From assembly GCF_040372805.1 (NCBI RefSeq), contig NZ_BAABWJ010000001.1, positions 186,001 to 250,000 of the forward strand: a stretch of DNA of 64,000 nt, read 5' to 3'. This document shows, one piece after another, positions 25,692 to 34,250 of the stretch. The notes beneath the pieces are model-generated. The model saw only the letters and a list, made by a program, of their open reading frames with translations, made no database searches and had not been told where the DNA came from. Origin of the DNA: Pseudoteredinibacter isoporae_A (lineage in GTDB: Bacteria > Pseudomonadota > Gammaproteobacteria > Pseudomonadales > Cellvibrionaceae). Positions within the stretch are counted from its first letter, which is position 1, and each line of letters opens with the position of its first letter. The position numbers and the translations under genes were made by a program.

Positions 25692-26360
25692 TTATTTGCG
25701 ACCGGCGAAGCCATGCTCTTGTAAAAATGCCATCGACAGGTCCGAGCTGCTATCGGCTTGTGCGGCCTGCTCTCCCTGCAGTAAACGTTCCAGGTAACGG
25801 GCAATCACATCCACTTCCAGATTGATTTTACTGCCGCTGCGATACTGCCCCATGACAGTTTTTTCCAAGGTATGGGGTACGATGTTCAATTCAAATTCTG
25901 CGCCTTGCACAGCATTCACGGTCAGGCTGGTGCCATCAATCGTGATTGAGCCTTTGTGGGCAATATATTTCGCGAGTTCGTCCGGCGCACGTAAACGAAA
26001 ACGCTCCGAACGGGCATCTGCATGCCGGCTAACCACTTCACCCACACCGTCCACATGGCCACTAACGATATGGCCACCCAATCGGGTTTGCGGGGTCAGG
26101 GCCTTTTCCAAGTTAACGGCCTGCCCCACCTGCCAGCTGGCGACAGTCGTGTTATCCATGGTCTCCACCGATACATCGGCCCAGTAACCATCTCCGGGTA
26201 ATTCGATGACGGTTAAGCACACACCGTTCGTCGCTATGGAATCACCCAGCGCCACATCGCCCAGATCCAGACCATGGCTCTTGACCCGCAGGCGAATATC
26301 ACCACCTCGGGGCTCTACGGCGACAATCTCGCCAACTGCTTCAATAATGCCGGTAAACAT
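25692..26360 (-). CDS. ribE: Riboflavin synthase, alpha subunit type
   Basis: Dismutates two lumazine molecules to riboflavin and the pyrimidine precursor. The 222-residue protein consists of two lumazine-binding repeats: about 1-96 beginning MFTGIIEAVGEI with ATNGVCLTV, and about 97-195 beginning GHIVSGHVDGVGEV with IDGTSLTVN. The last 25 residues form an oligomerisation tail. Known as ribC in Pseudomonas and some enterobacteria. No FMN riboswitch was seen in the 70-bp gap upstream. Confidence 0.97.
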   Translation of the reverse strand: MFTGIIEAVGEIVAVEPRGGDIRLRVKSHGLDLGDVALGDSIATNGVCLTVIELPGDGYWADVSVETMDNTTVASWQVGQAVNLEKALTPQTRLGGHIVSGHVDGVGEVVSRHADARSERFRLRAPDELAKYIAHKGSITIDGTSLTVNAVQGAEFELNIVPHTLEKTVMGQYRSGSKINLEVDVIARYLERLLQGEQAAQADSSSDLSMAFLQEHGFAGRK

Positions 26361-26430
26361 ATCAATCCACTACTCTAGTGCCTATGGCCGATGCGATCTC
26401 ATTGTCGACCTAATGCGCCAATGTTGTCAT

Positions 26431-27603
26431 TCAAGACTCTATATCGGGGCGCGCGGTGATTTTCCAATCCTGACCGATCGATTCAATGCTATCGATCATC
26501 AACGGCAGATGAGCTGCCATGGTATCCAAGGGAAGCTCAAAAATCGGTCTTGCATTGCTGCCCAGTAATTTGGGGGCCATATAAATAATGAGCTCATCCA
26601 ACAGGCCGCGACGTAAAAAGCTGCCAGCCAAAGAAGCCCCGGTCTCTACCAGCACTTCATTGCATTCCCGCCTGCCCAGTTCGCCGACCAACCAATGCAG
26701 ATCAATTCGACCTTGCCATTCTTTAGCCTGAACGATCTCCAGATCCGGGCAAATAGCCCTCAATCCCTGCGCCTCATCCCCATCGGGGTCGGCCAGGGTA
26801 CAAATCAAAATTTTTCCGGGCTTGCTCAGCAACTGAGCTTTCGGGTCCATGCGCAAAGAGGAGTCCAAAATCACCCGCATCGGCTGTTTTTCAGTGGCCA
26901 AATCGAGGAGATCACTGGACAAACCCAGATCATCTCGGCGCACATTCATCGCCGGATTGTCCTGAATGATAGACTCTATGCCACTGATAACCGCGCAACT
27001 GCTGGCACGCAATCGCTGCACATCACTGCGAGCGGCAGCCGAGGTGATCCACTTACTTTCGCCATTGGCCATAGCGGTTCGGGCATCCAGGCTCATTGCC
27101 AACTTCAGGCGAACCAGCGGCCGACCGTGCAGCATGCGGGAGATAAAACCCGGATTCAGGGCACGGCACTCATCTTCCAGCACAGGACCATCAACGGCAA
27201 TGCCCTGAGCCCTCAAATATTCCAAACCGCGAGCGCTTACCTGGGGATTCGGATCCTCCATGCCATATACGACACGGTGCACACCCACGGCAGCTAAAGC
27301 TTCACAACAGGGCCCGGTTTTACCGTGATGACTGCAAGGCTCCAGGGTCACGTAAGCCGTAGCGCCTGCCAGGCTCAATCCCGCTTGCTCAGCGGCCGAG
27401 ATTGCTTCAACCTCGGCATGCCCCTGGCCCGGGCGTCGATGCCAACCCTCAGCCAAGAGTTGCCCATCCTTCACGAACACACAAGCCACACGCGGGTTTG
27501 GCATCGTACTGAACCGACCATTTCTGGCCAACGCTACGGCACGCGCCATCCAATGCTCATCATCGAGCATAGCGGGCGAGTTTTGTGATTCATTCGATTG
27601 CAC
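26431..27603 (-). CDS. ribD: Bifunctional riboflavin deaminase/reductase RibD
   Basis: Carries out steps two and three of riboflavin synthesis. The N-terminal deaminase domain (about 17-160) has the zinc motif HAEVEAI and LEPCSHHGKTGPC; the C-terminal reductase domain (about 165-385) has RLKLAMSLDARTA and ESLLVETG-like EVLVETGASLAGSFL. The protein, 390 residues, is full length. It follows nrdR by nine bases on the minus strand, so they are in one transcription unit. A separate deaminase-only paralogue lies at 63167-63604. Confidence 0.97.
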   Translation of the reverse strand: MQSNESQNSPAMLDDEHWMARAVALARNGRFSTMPNPRVACVFVKDGQLLAEGWHRRPGQGHAEVEAISAAEQAGLSLAGATAYVTLEPCSHHGKTGPCCEALAAVGVHRVVYGMEDPNPQVSARGLEYLRAQGIAVDGPVLEDECRALNPGFISRMLHGRPLVRLKLAMSLDARTAMANGESKWITSAAARSDVQRLRASSCAVISGIESIIQDNPAMNVRRDDLGLSSDLLDLATEKQPMRVILDSSLRMDPKAQLLSKPGKILICTLADPDGDEAQGLRAICPDLEIVQAKEWQGRIDLHWLVGELGRRECNEVLVETGASLAGSFLRRGLLDELIIYMAPKLLGSNARPIFELPLDTMAAHLPLMIDSIESIGQDWKITARPDIES

Positions 27604-27612
27604 AGCGCACCT

Positions 27613-28080
27613 TTACTCTTTGTGTTCGGGGCTGCTTTCCAGTCGCTCAATTTCCTTGCGAAACTCATTAAGATCCTGAAATCGGCGATAAACCGATGCA
27701 AAGCGGATATAGGCCACCTCATCGAGCTTCTGCAGCTCTTCCATGACTTTCTCACCCACCCTCATGGCGGGCACTTCGCGCTCTCCAGTTGCCTGCAAAT
27801 AGTGCTTGATCTGGGTCACCGCCGACTCAATTTGCTCCATACTGACCGGGCGCTTCTCCAAAGCCCGCAGGAGACCGGCCCGCATCTTCTCTTCATTGAA
27901 GGGCTCACGACTGCCATCCTGCTTGATAATCCTTGGCAATAGCAACTCAGCCACCTCATAGGTGGTGAAACGCTCACGGCAACTCTGGCACTCACGGCGA
28001 CGACGTACCTGATCACCCTCGGCGACCAAGCGTGAATCGATGACTTTGGTGTCCTCTTCGCTGCAAAATGGGCAATGCAT
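27613..28080 (-). CDS. nrdR: Transcriptional repressor NrdR
   Basis: Nucleotide-sensing repressor of ribonucleotide reductase genes. About 155 residues: an N-terminal zinc ribbon (MHCPFC and CQSC pairs with RRRREC between) and an ATP-cone domain (about 48-138). The frame opens with a TTG six bases earlier, but the ATG at 28080 gives the family N-terminus MHCPFC and has AAGGA six bases before it. Linkage to ribD is conserved in gammaproteobacteria. No NrdR boxes or nrd genes were found in this window. Confidence 0.96.
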   Translation of the reverse strand: MHCPFCSEEDTKVIDSRLVAEGDQVRRRRECQSCRERFTTYEVAELLLPRIIKQDGSREPFNEEKMRAGLLRALEKRPVSMEQIESAVTQIKHYLQATGEREVPAMRVGEKVMEELQKLDEVAYIRFASVYRRFQDLNEFRKEIERLESSPEHKE

Positions 28081-28131
28081 GTGCAATCCTTATCTGGCAT
28101 AGGCAATATCGGCGGGCGGCATAATAGCACA

Positions 28132-28398
28132 CTAGCCTTTACGCATCTTCCTCAGCTGGATCCAGGGTAAGGGCATACTGATAACGATGCACAACAAGGC
28201 CCACCACAACCCCAATTGGCTTAATAGATAAGCCACCGAAAACACCAGCAAACTCAGCAGTGCACCCTGCCACAGAAAGCGCTTATAGGCCTCTGGCACA
28301 CGGCCCTGACGGATCAGTTCGACCAATAGCGGCAAGCCCAAGTGTAGTGGCAAATAAGTGATAAAGCCTATCAACCAGATAAGCTGTGTACTATTCAT
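28132..28398 (-). CDS. Small hydrophobic membrane protein, unknown
   Basis: An 88-residue protein with three hydrophobic stretches (about 5-25, 42-62 and 62-80) and a basic C-terminus (LRKMRKG), so an inner-membrane protein with the tail probably in the cytoplasm. I do not recognise the family. It lies between glyA and nrdR on the same strand, after the glyA terminator and 51 bp before nrdR, and may be the first gene of the nrdR-rib unit. Codon use looks normal and the frame is open with ATG start. Confidence 0.62.
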   Translation of the reverse strand: MNSTQLIWLIGFITYLPLHLGLPLLVELIRQGRVPEAYKRFLWQGALLSLLVFSVAYLLSQLGLWWALLCIVISMPLPWIQLRKMRKG

Positions 28399-28455
28399 AT
28401 CCCCACCTCAATGGTCGTATCGCGCACGCCTTCGCCAAGCCCTATGCCACAGACA

Positions 28456-28490
28456 AAAACGCCCAGACGGCAGCACCGACTGGGCGTTTC
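28456..28490 (-). terminator. Rho-independent terminator after glyA
   Basis: On the minus strand, stem AAACGCCCAG / CTGGGCGTTT with a 13-nt loop followed by TTGTCTG. It ends the glyA transcript before the small membrane protein gene. Confidence 0.85.
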
Positions 28491-28507
28491 AATTCTGATA
28501 TCAAGAC

Positions 28508-29770
28508 TTATCCGTAAACGGGGAAGTCCTTACAAATGGTCAGAACCTTGTCTTTAACTTCAGCAATAACCTGCTCAGAATTCCCGCTTTCAAGGGATTC
28601 CAACACATCGCACATCCAGTGAGTCAGCTGAACAGTCTCTTTTTCACCAAAACCACGAGTGGTAATCGCCGGTGTACCGACACGCAAACCCGAGGTAATA
28701 AACGGAGAGCGAGGGTCATTCGGCACGGAGTTTTTATTTACGGTGATATTGGCATTACCCAACGCCTCATCGGCGTCTTTACCTGTGTATTCTTTGCCAA
28801 TCAAATCAACCAACATCAGGTGGTTTTCAGTGCCGCCAGACACAATCTTGATGCCGCGCTCAATAAAGGTTTCAGCCATCGCCTTGGCATTCTTAACCAC
28901 CTGCTGCTGATACGCCTTGTACTCATCGCTCATGGCTTCTTTAAAGCTAACCGCTTTTGCAGCAATCACGTGCATCAATGGGCCACCCTGGCCACCAGGG
29001 AATACCGCAGAATTCAACTTCTTCTCAATCTCTTCATTGGCACGCGCCAGAATGATGCCACCACGAGGACCACGCAGAGTCTTGTGGGTGGTTGAGGTGG
29101 TTACATCCGCGATCTGAACAGGGTTCGGGTAAACACCGGCAGCAACCAAACCTGCTACATGAGCCATGTCTACGAATAAGTAAGCACCCACTTTATCCGC
29201 AATATCGCGGAAACGCTGCCAATCCATAATCTGAGAGTAAGCCGAGAAACCGGCTACGATCATCTTCGGTTTGTGCTCTACGGCCAGGCGCTCAACTTCT
29301 TCGTAATCCACTTCGCCGGTTTCAGGGTTCAGGCCATACTGAACCGCATTGTAGGTTTTGCCGGAGAAGTTTACCTTGGCGCCATGGGTCAAGTGACCAC
29401 CGTGCGCAAGGCTCATACCCAGAACAGTGTCACCCGGTGCACACAAAGCTTGATACACCGCCGCATTGGCCTGTGAACCCGAGTGTGGCTGAACGTTGGC
29501 ATAGTCGGCACCAAACAGCTCTTTCGCACGCTCAATGGCCAAAGCTTCTGCAGTGTCGACATACTCGCAACCACCGTAATAACGCTTACCAGGATAACCC
29601 TCGGCGTATTTATTAGTCAGCTTGGTACCCTGGGCCGCCATCACCATTGGGCTGGTGTAGTTTTCAGAAGCAATTAACTCAACATGCTCTTCCTGACGAG
29701 TCTCTTCAGCTTGGATCGAAGCCCACAGCTCGGGATCATAGGAGGCAATGGTTTGGTCTTTATCAAACAT
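28508..29770 (-). CDS. glyA: Serine hydroxymethyltransferase
   Basis: PLP enzyme converting serine and tetrahydrofolate to glycine and methylene-tetrahydrofolate, the main source of one-carbon units. The 420-residue protein has HVELIASENY, the glycine-rich QPHSGSQAN, and the PLP lysine in TTTHKTLRGPRGG. Start ATG at 29770 with AAGGG upstream. Single-gene unit bounded by a terminator. A long inverted repeat lies about 90-140 bp upstream of its start. Linkage with nrdR and rib genes is common in gammaproteobacteria. Confidence 0.98.
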   Translation of the reverse strand: MFDKDQTIASYDPELWASIQAEETRQEEHVELIASENYTSPMVMAAQGTKLTNKYAEGYPGKRYYGGCEYVDTAEALAIERAKELFGADYANVQPHSGSQANAAVYQALCAPGDTVLGMSLAHGGHLTHGAKVNFSGKTYNAVQYGLNPETGEVDYEEVERLAVEHKPKMIVAGFSAYSQIMDWQRFRDIADKVGAYLFVDMAHVAGLVAAGVYPNPVQIADVTTSTTHKTLRGPRGGIILARANEEIEKKLNSAVFPGGQGGPLMHVIAAKAVSFKEAMSDEYKAYQQQVVKNAKAMAETFIERGIKIVSGGTENHLMLVDLIGKEYTGKDADEALGNANITVNKNSVPNDPRSPFITSGLRVGTPAITTRGFGEKETVQLTHWMCDVLESLESGNSEQVIAEVKDKVLTICKDFPVYG

Positions 29771-29860
29771 GGCAAGCCCTTATATGGTGAGGGTTAAAGA
29801 GAAAATAAGGCGCGGATTGTACACCAATCCGCCGCTGGAGGAAGCCCTTGCCCAGCATTC

Positions 29861-29913
29861 CCAAGCTCGACCTGTAATTTAAGCTGGCCTAATAGCCAAA
29901 TCCCCGAGCTTGG
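29861..29913. repeat. Inverted repeat upstream of glyA
   Basis: CCAAGCTCG (29861-29869) and CGAGCTTGG (29905-29913) form a perfect 9-bp inverted repeat around 35 bp that contains a smaller GGC...GCC dyad. It could be a leader structure of the glyA mRNA or an operator. It is the only notable feature of the 298-bp gap between glyA and the phosphatase gene. No riboswitch that I recognise. Confidence 0.45.
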
Positions 29914-30068
29914 CTTGCTTTCATCTGCAACGAGCGAGGAATTCAGAGGGACAATTTCTCATGCTGTGGACGCCTGAATCACGCCACAACCCCAGCGGCC
30001 ATGCACGAGCATAGACAGAGCAGCTCCTGAACGGCACACTGCTCCGACTGACAAAAGGGAATGACATT

Positions 30069-30608
30069 ATGATGGGAACTTACCGACTGACCATTTTGGC
30101 TTCGCTCTTGATCTTTTTTGGCCCTCCTTCCTATGCAAATGGCCGCAACGTCGAAAGCCTACATCATACGATTTACCTGGTACGTCACGCGGAGAAGCAA
30201 AAAGGTAAAAATCCCGCGCTCACCCGCGAAGGACAATGCCGTGCTCAATTCTATGCCCAATACTTTTCGAGGATTTCTCTGGATCGGCTGTTTGCAAGTC
30301 ACTATCGGCGCAATCAAGAAACCGCAGCACCGGTGAAAGACAAGCAAGGTCTGGACGCTCTGCCCTTCGACCCGAGTCAACAACAGGCTTTTGCTCGACA
30401 ACTTGCCAAGCTGGATGGCGACACTCTGGTTGTTGCGCACAATCACCTACCAGAGATCATTCGCGCGCTGGGTGGCCAGTACGACGGTGACATTGACCAT
30501 AGCGAATATCGGTATATCTTCAGCCTGGAACTGAAGGACGGCAAACTACTCAAACAACACCTGTTTATCGGGCCGTACTTTTCCAAAGATTGCCAAGCCA
30601 AGATTTAA
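30069..30608 (+). CDS. Exported histidine phosphatase family protein
   Basis: A 179-residue protein of the phosphoglycerate mutase / histidine phosphatase superfamily. A signal peptide (about 1-24, ending SYANG) suggests the periplasm. The catalytic RHG-type motif reads LVRHAEKQ with the nucleophilic histidine, and the second catalytic histidine lies in VVAHNHLPE. Similar small periplasmic proteins are annotated SixA-like or phosphoglycerate mutase-like, but the substrate is unknown. It stands alone and is convergent with the lipase foldase gene across a shared terminator. Confidence 0.85.
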   Translation: MMGTYRLTILASLLIFFGPPSYANGRNVESLHHTIYLVRHAEKQKGKNPALTREGQCRAQFYAQYFSRISLDRLFASHYRRNQETAAPVKDKQGLDALPFDPSQQQAFARQLAKLDGDTLVVAHNHLPEIIRALGGQYDGDIDHSEYRYIFSLELKDGKLLKQHLFIGPYFSKDCQAKI

Positions 30609-30610
30609 CG

Positions 30611-30642
30611 AAAAAGGCCCCAGCTATCCATGGGGCCTTTTT
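30611..30642. terminator. Bidirectional terminator between phosphatase and foldase genes
   Basis: Perfect 12-bp stem AAAAAGGCCCCA / TGGGGCCTTTTT with an 8-nt loop. The flanking A and T runs let it work for both convergent genes. Confidence 0.9.
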
Positions 30643-30675
30643 CGGAACCTATCAATCATGACAATCGCCGAACAA

Positions 30676-31737
30676 TCACAACACCAATGCTCTCAGGCGA
30701 CGCTGCTCAGCCGCTTCGTAATTAGACAATAAGTCATCAATCATTTGGTTTTTCGCCTCATCCGTTGACCCAGATTGTCGAATTCGGGTCACCTCATCGC
30801 GAAAACTGTCGACCGTCCCCTGCCAGCTTTCTCGCGCAACATCCATTGATGCCAAGCGCTCGGCCGCCTCCACACCAAACTCCTGTGCTCTCACCGAGAA
30901 TATCTCTTCTGAACTGGCGCCACTTTGTCGCATCTGCTCCACCTTGCTACGTAAATCGTCTCGGCGAGCTTTCTCCCTCATAGCCTGAGCGGTGTAGGTG
31001 GATTGAGACGCGCTCCATTCATTCAGCTTTCTAAGGCGCTCTTTGTCACTCAGACGGTCATCTTTGCGAATTTCGGCCAACTCCAACTGCCCTTTGGTAT
31101 AGGCTTCTTCGCCAGCAAAATACACATCCGCAACCTCTTCCCCCAAAATGGAACGTCTCAACTGATACAGTTCGGAAAAACTGTCCCCGCTGAATTCTGG
31201 AGCCGACGACACCGACTCACTGTATAAAGCATCAGCGGCTTTTAAATAAGACAGATATCGCTCGAAGGCCTGCATAACCTGCTCAGCCCCAACTTGAGGG
31301 GTACCCGTGTGTTCAGCTGCTATCAAAGCAAAATCAAATAACCAAGTTTTGATTTTCGACAATGACCACTCGCCCTGCAAACTCAGAAGCTGATCGAACA
31401 AGCTGCGATTGGCGTACTCGTTAATCAAGTTGGCTTGCTCATCGAAACGCAGCCGGCCGTTAATCTCCGTGCCCATCATGGATTTTGGCAATGGATTATC
31501 TTCCAGATAGATTTCAAGCTCCCTTTGAACAAGAGGTGAATGATCTTGCTGGGGATTCACCTTGGGCCTCTCCAAATCATAAAGGCGATCTTCACCTTGT
31601 TGTTTTCTTAGGGCTGCTTCCTCCACCGAAGCGCCCAAGACCACCTCATCTTGACCAAAGCCTGGGTGAAAATTCTGATACCAAAGACCTGCCGCGATGA
31701 AAAGTATTGGGACCAGAAAGTAAAGCAATTTACGCAT
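30676..31737 (-). CDS. lifO: Lipase-specific foldase (lipase chaperone)
   Basis: Inner-membrane-anchored periplasmic steric chaperone that folds family I lipases before type II secretion. The 353-residue protein has an N-terminal membrane anchor (about 3-20) followed by a long, charged helical region. The foldase motif RxxFDY-[FC]-L-[ST]-A appears as RSLFDQLLSLQGEW, with Tyr replaced by Gln and Ala by Leu. The ATG at 31737 is preferred over the GTG three codons earlier because GAGG lies eight bases upstream. It follows the second lipase gene by about 55 bp, the standard lipA-lif order, and probably serves both lipases. Confidence 0.9.
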   Translation of the reverse strand: MRKLLYFLVPILFIAAGLWYQNFHPGFGQDEVVLGASVEEAALRKQQGEDRLYDLERPKVNPQQDHSPLVQRELEIYLEDNPLPKSMMGTEINGRLRFDEQANLINEYANRSLFDQLLSLQGEWSLSKIKTWLFDFALIAAEHTGTPQVGAEQVMQAFERYLSYLKAADALYSESVSSAPEFSGDSFSELYQLRRSILGEEVADVYFAGEEAYTKGQLELAEIRKDDRLSDKERLRKLNEWSASQSTYTAQAMREKARRDDLRSKVEQMRQSGASSEEIFSVRAQEFGVEAAERLASMDVARESWQGTVDSFRDEVTRIRQSGSTDEAKNQMIDDLLSNYEAAEQRRLRALVL

Positions 31738-31793
31738 ACTGAACACCTCAAATACGCTTCACGCAAGCGGCCAGCTTGCGTGAAGATTTATTG

Positions 31794-32741
31794 TTACAAA
31801 TTGATATTTTTCAAACGATTCGCATGAACTCGAATCACCATAACAGGGTCAGCAGAAAACCAACGTCTCACGCCAAAAAGATGATTGATTTGATCCAGAT
31901 GATTCCATTTGTAGTTATCCTTTAGGGTCAAGCCAACATGGCTGGCACAACGCCCTGACAAACCATCGCCTTCTTCATTATCGAAAAGTGCTGTCACACT
32001 CAACGCCCAATCACTGAGATCAATCGGGTTATTGAAAGGACTGGTGCCCGTCCATGAATAGTAAGGAATACCATTGACGACATGATCACGTTGACCGCAA
32101 GGCGACGTCGGCACAGCCTGCGGATGCAAAGCTATAAATTCCGCAGCACCAGCGTATGAAAAACCATAGGCCGCAGCGACAGAATCCTGAGAATCTGAAT
32201 CGCCGCTAGCCGCTTCAATCAATGAGCCAAAAATATTTACACCGCCATAGATAAGAGTGGAAAGAAGCCGGTTATCGCCAAACGAATCAAGAAGAAATTG
32301 TGCCAATCCGGATCCAGTGGTGGGAGAACCAATCGCCGTTACGGATGCAACAAGATCGGGCCTGACAGAAGCTGCGTATCGAACATCGTACCCCCCTTGT
32401 GAATGCCCAATTAAATTGAACTTTTGATGGCCATAACTGGCTTTCAGTTCGTCCAGGTAGTTAATTAATTGTTCTCCACGTACGGTGCTGCTATTCACCG
32501 AAGATAGATTCGGGGCATAAACTACCGCGCCGTTTCGCGACAGATCATTCTCGATGCCAAACCAGTAATCCACACCCAGGATGTCATCAAAGCCCAACAG
32601 ACCATGCACCAACACGATTGGGTTATCGGTTTTTGCATAACTACCCGCAGCATACCCAGGCATTGAGAACGAGACTGCCATCGTCAAGACAGCGAAAAAT
32701 TTCGTTACTCTTTTTATCATTGTAAACAATGGTGATTTCAT
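31794..32741 (-). CDS. lipA: Secreted triacylglycerol lipase, family I (downstream copy)
   Basis: Hydrolyses long-chain triglycerides outside the cell. The 315-residue precursor has a signal peptide (to about AAG at 31-33), the oxyanion region VLVHGLLG, and the nucleophile S114 in GHSQGGYDV. By comparison with Pseudomonas lipase, the triad continues with D259 and H281 (KWNHLDQ), D283 binds calcium, and C215/C265 form the disulfide. The C-terminal HANRLKN is family-typical. The ribosome binding site is GGAG, five bases before ATG. It aligns without gaps to the neighbouring lipase, so it is a tandem duplicate. Secretion via the Lif foldase and type II pathway is inferred. Confidence 0.93.
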   Translation of the reverse strand: MKSPLFTMIKRVTKFFAVLTMAVSFSMPGYAAGSYAKTDNPIVLVHGLLGFDDILGVDYWFGIENDLSRNGAVVYAPNLSSVNSSTVRGEQLINYLDELKASYGHQKFNLIGHSQGGYDVRYAASVRPDLVASVTAIGSPTTGSGLAQFLLDSFGDNRLLSTLIYGGVNIFGSLIEAASGDSDSQDSVAAAYGFSYAGAAEFIALHPQAVPTSPCGQRDHVVNGIPYYSWTGTSPFNNPIDLSDWALSVTALFDNEEGDGLSGRCASHVGLTLKDNYKWNHLDQINHLFGVRRWFSADPVMVIRVHANRLKNINL

Positions 32742-32915
32742 ATTTTCTCCACTTTATCGATCTAACATCAGCCGCCACAAGAAAATTCATATCTAATGAA
32801 ACGATCTCAGTGAGACTAACAATTGCTACAGTATGGTTAATGCCAATATTTGAACTCACCGAATCGCATCAATCCTTCGATCAACAAGGCCGTTCAAACA
32901 ACCTCAGGCAAAGCC

Positions 32916-32944
32916 ATTATCTTTTGGCAACACATGGCCCACAA
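32916..32944 (-). promoter_or_regulatory. Probable promoter of the downstream lipase gene
   Basis: On the minus strand, TTGTGG, 17 bp, GATAAT. The same GATAAT at the same spacing occurs upstream of the other lipase gene, and the flanks (AAGATAATG followed by GC-TTTCGC/GGCTTTGCC) are similar, so the promoter was probably duplicated along with the gene. A GG-N10-GC (TGGGCCATGTGTTGCC) reminiscent of sigma54 sites overlaps the spacer. Confidence 0.5.
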
Positions 32945-33254
32945 CCGGGACAAAATCATGAAAAACAATGACCAAACAACAAGCCAACGGAGCATATAAA
33001 ACCATCCTAAAAACACCGCACTTTGCACACAGACATTCCAGGCCTATTGGTTTAGAGGCAAGCCCAAGGCTCCTTGACTACGCAACTCAATAAAACCAAC
33101 CCGAGCATAACAGACCAAAGGTTTAACGCTCGAAAACCATGCCTAGGCTTTGCTGGTTTCGCCACAAAAAAAGAACTAGGTGAGTTCGAACGTACTCAGC
33201 CTTAACTCCTGAGCAAAAACAGACAAACAAAAGATAGGGGAAATAACGATCCGC

Positions 33255-33281
33255 CCTGTGCGGCAGCGCTTGCCGCACAGG
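33255..33281 (-). terminator. Hairpin after the upstream lipase gene
   Basis: Perfect 11-bp stem CCTGTGCGGCA / TGCCGCACAGG with a 5-nt loop, about 10 bp after the stop codon of the upstream lipase on the minus strand. No long T-run follows (GCGGATCGTTATTT), so read-through into the second lipase and foldase is possible. Confidence 0.65.
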
Positions 33282-33290
33282 ATGGTCCAT

Positions 33291-34238
33291 TTATAGACCT
33301 TGATTCTTCAGACGATTCGCATGGCCGCGAATAACAGAAAGCGGGTTGGCAGAGCCCCAACCGCGCAAACCGAATAGATTGTTGACTTGATCCACATGGT
33401 TCCACTTGTAGTTGTCTCTGAGCGTCAAACCTACGTGACTTGCACAACGTCCTGCCAGACCATCACTTTCCTCATTATCCAATTTTGCAGTGATCGACAA
33501 CGCATAGTCGGTCGCATCAAGGAAGTTGGTGAAAGGTTTGGTACCAGACCACGAGTAGTAAGGAATACCGTTAACGACATGGTCGCGAGAGCCGCAAGGG
33601 CTTGTAGGCATAGCCTGTGGATGCAACACCGCAAATTCGGCCGCACCCGTATAGGAGAGAACATGGCCAGCCGCAACAGCATTTTGAGGGTCTGTATCAC
33701 CGCTCAACGTTTCGATCAGCGAACCAAACAGGTTTAAGCTGTTATAGATAAGGGTCGACGCCAGAGGATCATCACCGAAGGTATTCAGCAGAAATTCCGC
33801 AGTACCAGAACCCGTTGCAGGAGAACCGATAGCGGTAACCGAAGCGACCAACTCAGGTTTAACCGAGGCGGCGTAGCGCACATCAAAACCACCCTGTGAA
33901 TGGCCAATTAAGTTGAACTTGCTGTGGCCGTAACTGGCTTTGAGCTCCTCTAGAAAACTGATCAGCTGTTCGCCGCGCACATCACTGCCATTCACCGATG
34001 ATAAGTTGGCGGTGTACACCGTTGCGCCGTTACGTGACAGATTGTTGGCCACGCCGTACCAATAATCCACACCAAGCACTCTATCAAAACCAACAAACCC
34101 ATGCACAAGAACAATGGGGTTTTCCGTTTTTGCATAGGTCCGACCGGCATGACTGAGAGTTGAGACTGAGAAGAGAAGAGCAACCGCAGCAATAAATGCT
34201 GCTGAACGTTTTAATTTTTTCAGTTGCAGTAAATTCAT
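33291..34238 (-). CDS. Secreted triacylglycerol lipase, family I (upstream copy)
   Basis: A paralogue of the lipase at 31794-32741. The 315-residue precursor has a signal peptide (MNLLQLKKLKRSAAF, hydrophobic run, cleavage near SHAG). S114 in GHSQGGFDV, D259 and H281 give the triad, and C215/C265 the disulfide, at exactly the same positions as in the downstream copy, so the two align without insertions. An ATG four codons earlier (34250) is an alternative start; both have GGA sequences very close. It is the first gene of the lip-lip-lif array; only one foldase gene follows. Differences cluster in the signal peptide, at residues 155-192 and near the C-terminus. Confidence 0.92.
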   Translation of the reverse strand: MNLLQLKKLKRSAAFIAAVALLFSVSTLSHAGRTYAKTENPIVLVHGFVGFDRVLGVDYWYGVANNLSRNGATVYTANLSSVNGSDVRGEQLISFLEELKASYGHSKFNLIGHSQGGFDVRYAASVKPELVASVTAIGSPATGSGTAEFLLNTFGDDPLASTLIYNSLNLFGSLIETLSGDTDPQNAVAAGHVLSYTGAAEFAVLHPQAMPTSPCGSRDHVVNGIPYYSWSGTKPFTNFLDATDYALSITAKLDNEESDGLAGRCASHVGLTLRDNYKWNHVDQVNNLFGLRGWGSANPLSVIRGHANRLKNQGL

Positions 34239-34250
34239 ATCCTTTTCCAT

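Larger units (their letters stand above)
32742..33290 (-). other. Spacer between the two lipase genes
   Basis: This 549-bp gap holds, in minus-strand order, the hairpin after the upstream lipase gene (33255-33281), the promoter of the downstream lipase gene (32916-32944), and a leader of about 170 nt. The remainder is AT-rich, with no convincing open frame. Confidence 0.6.

Noticed and set aside
32925..32941. Sigma54 promoter (TGGGCC-N5-TTGCC) before the downstream lipase
   Set aside because: It keeps GG-N10-GC but deviates from the consensus elsewhere, and the upstream lipase promoter, which is otherwise similar, lacks it; the sigma70-like GATAAT arrangement is shared by both and preferred.
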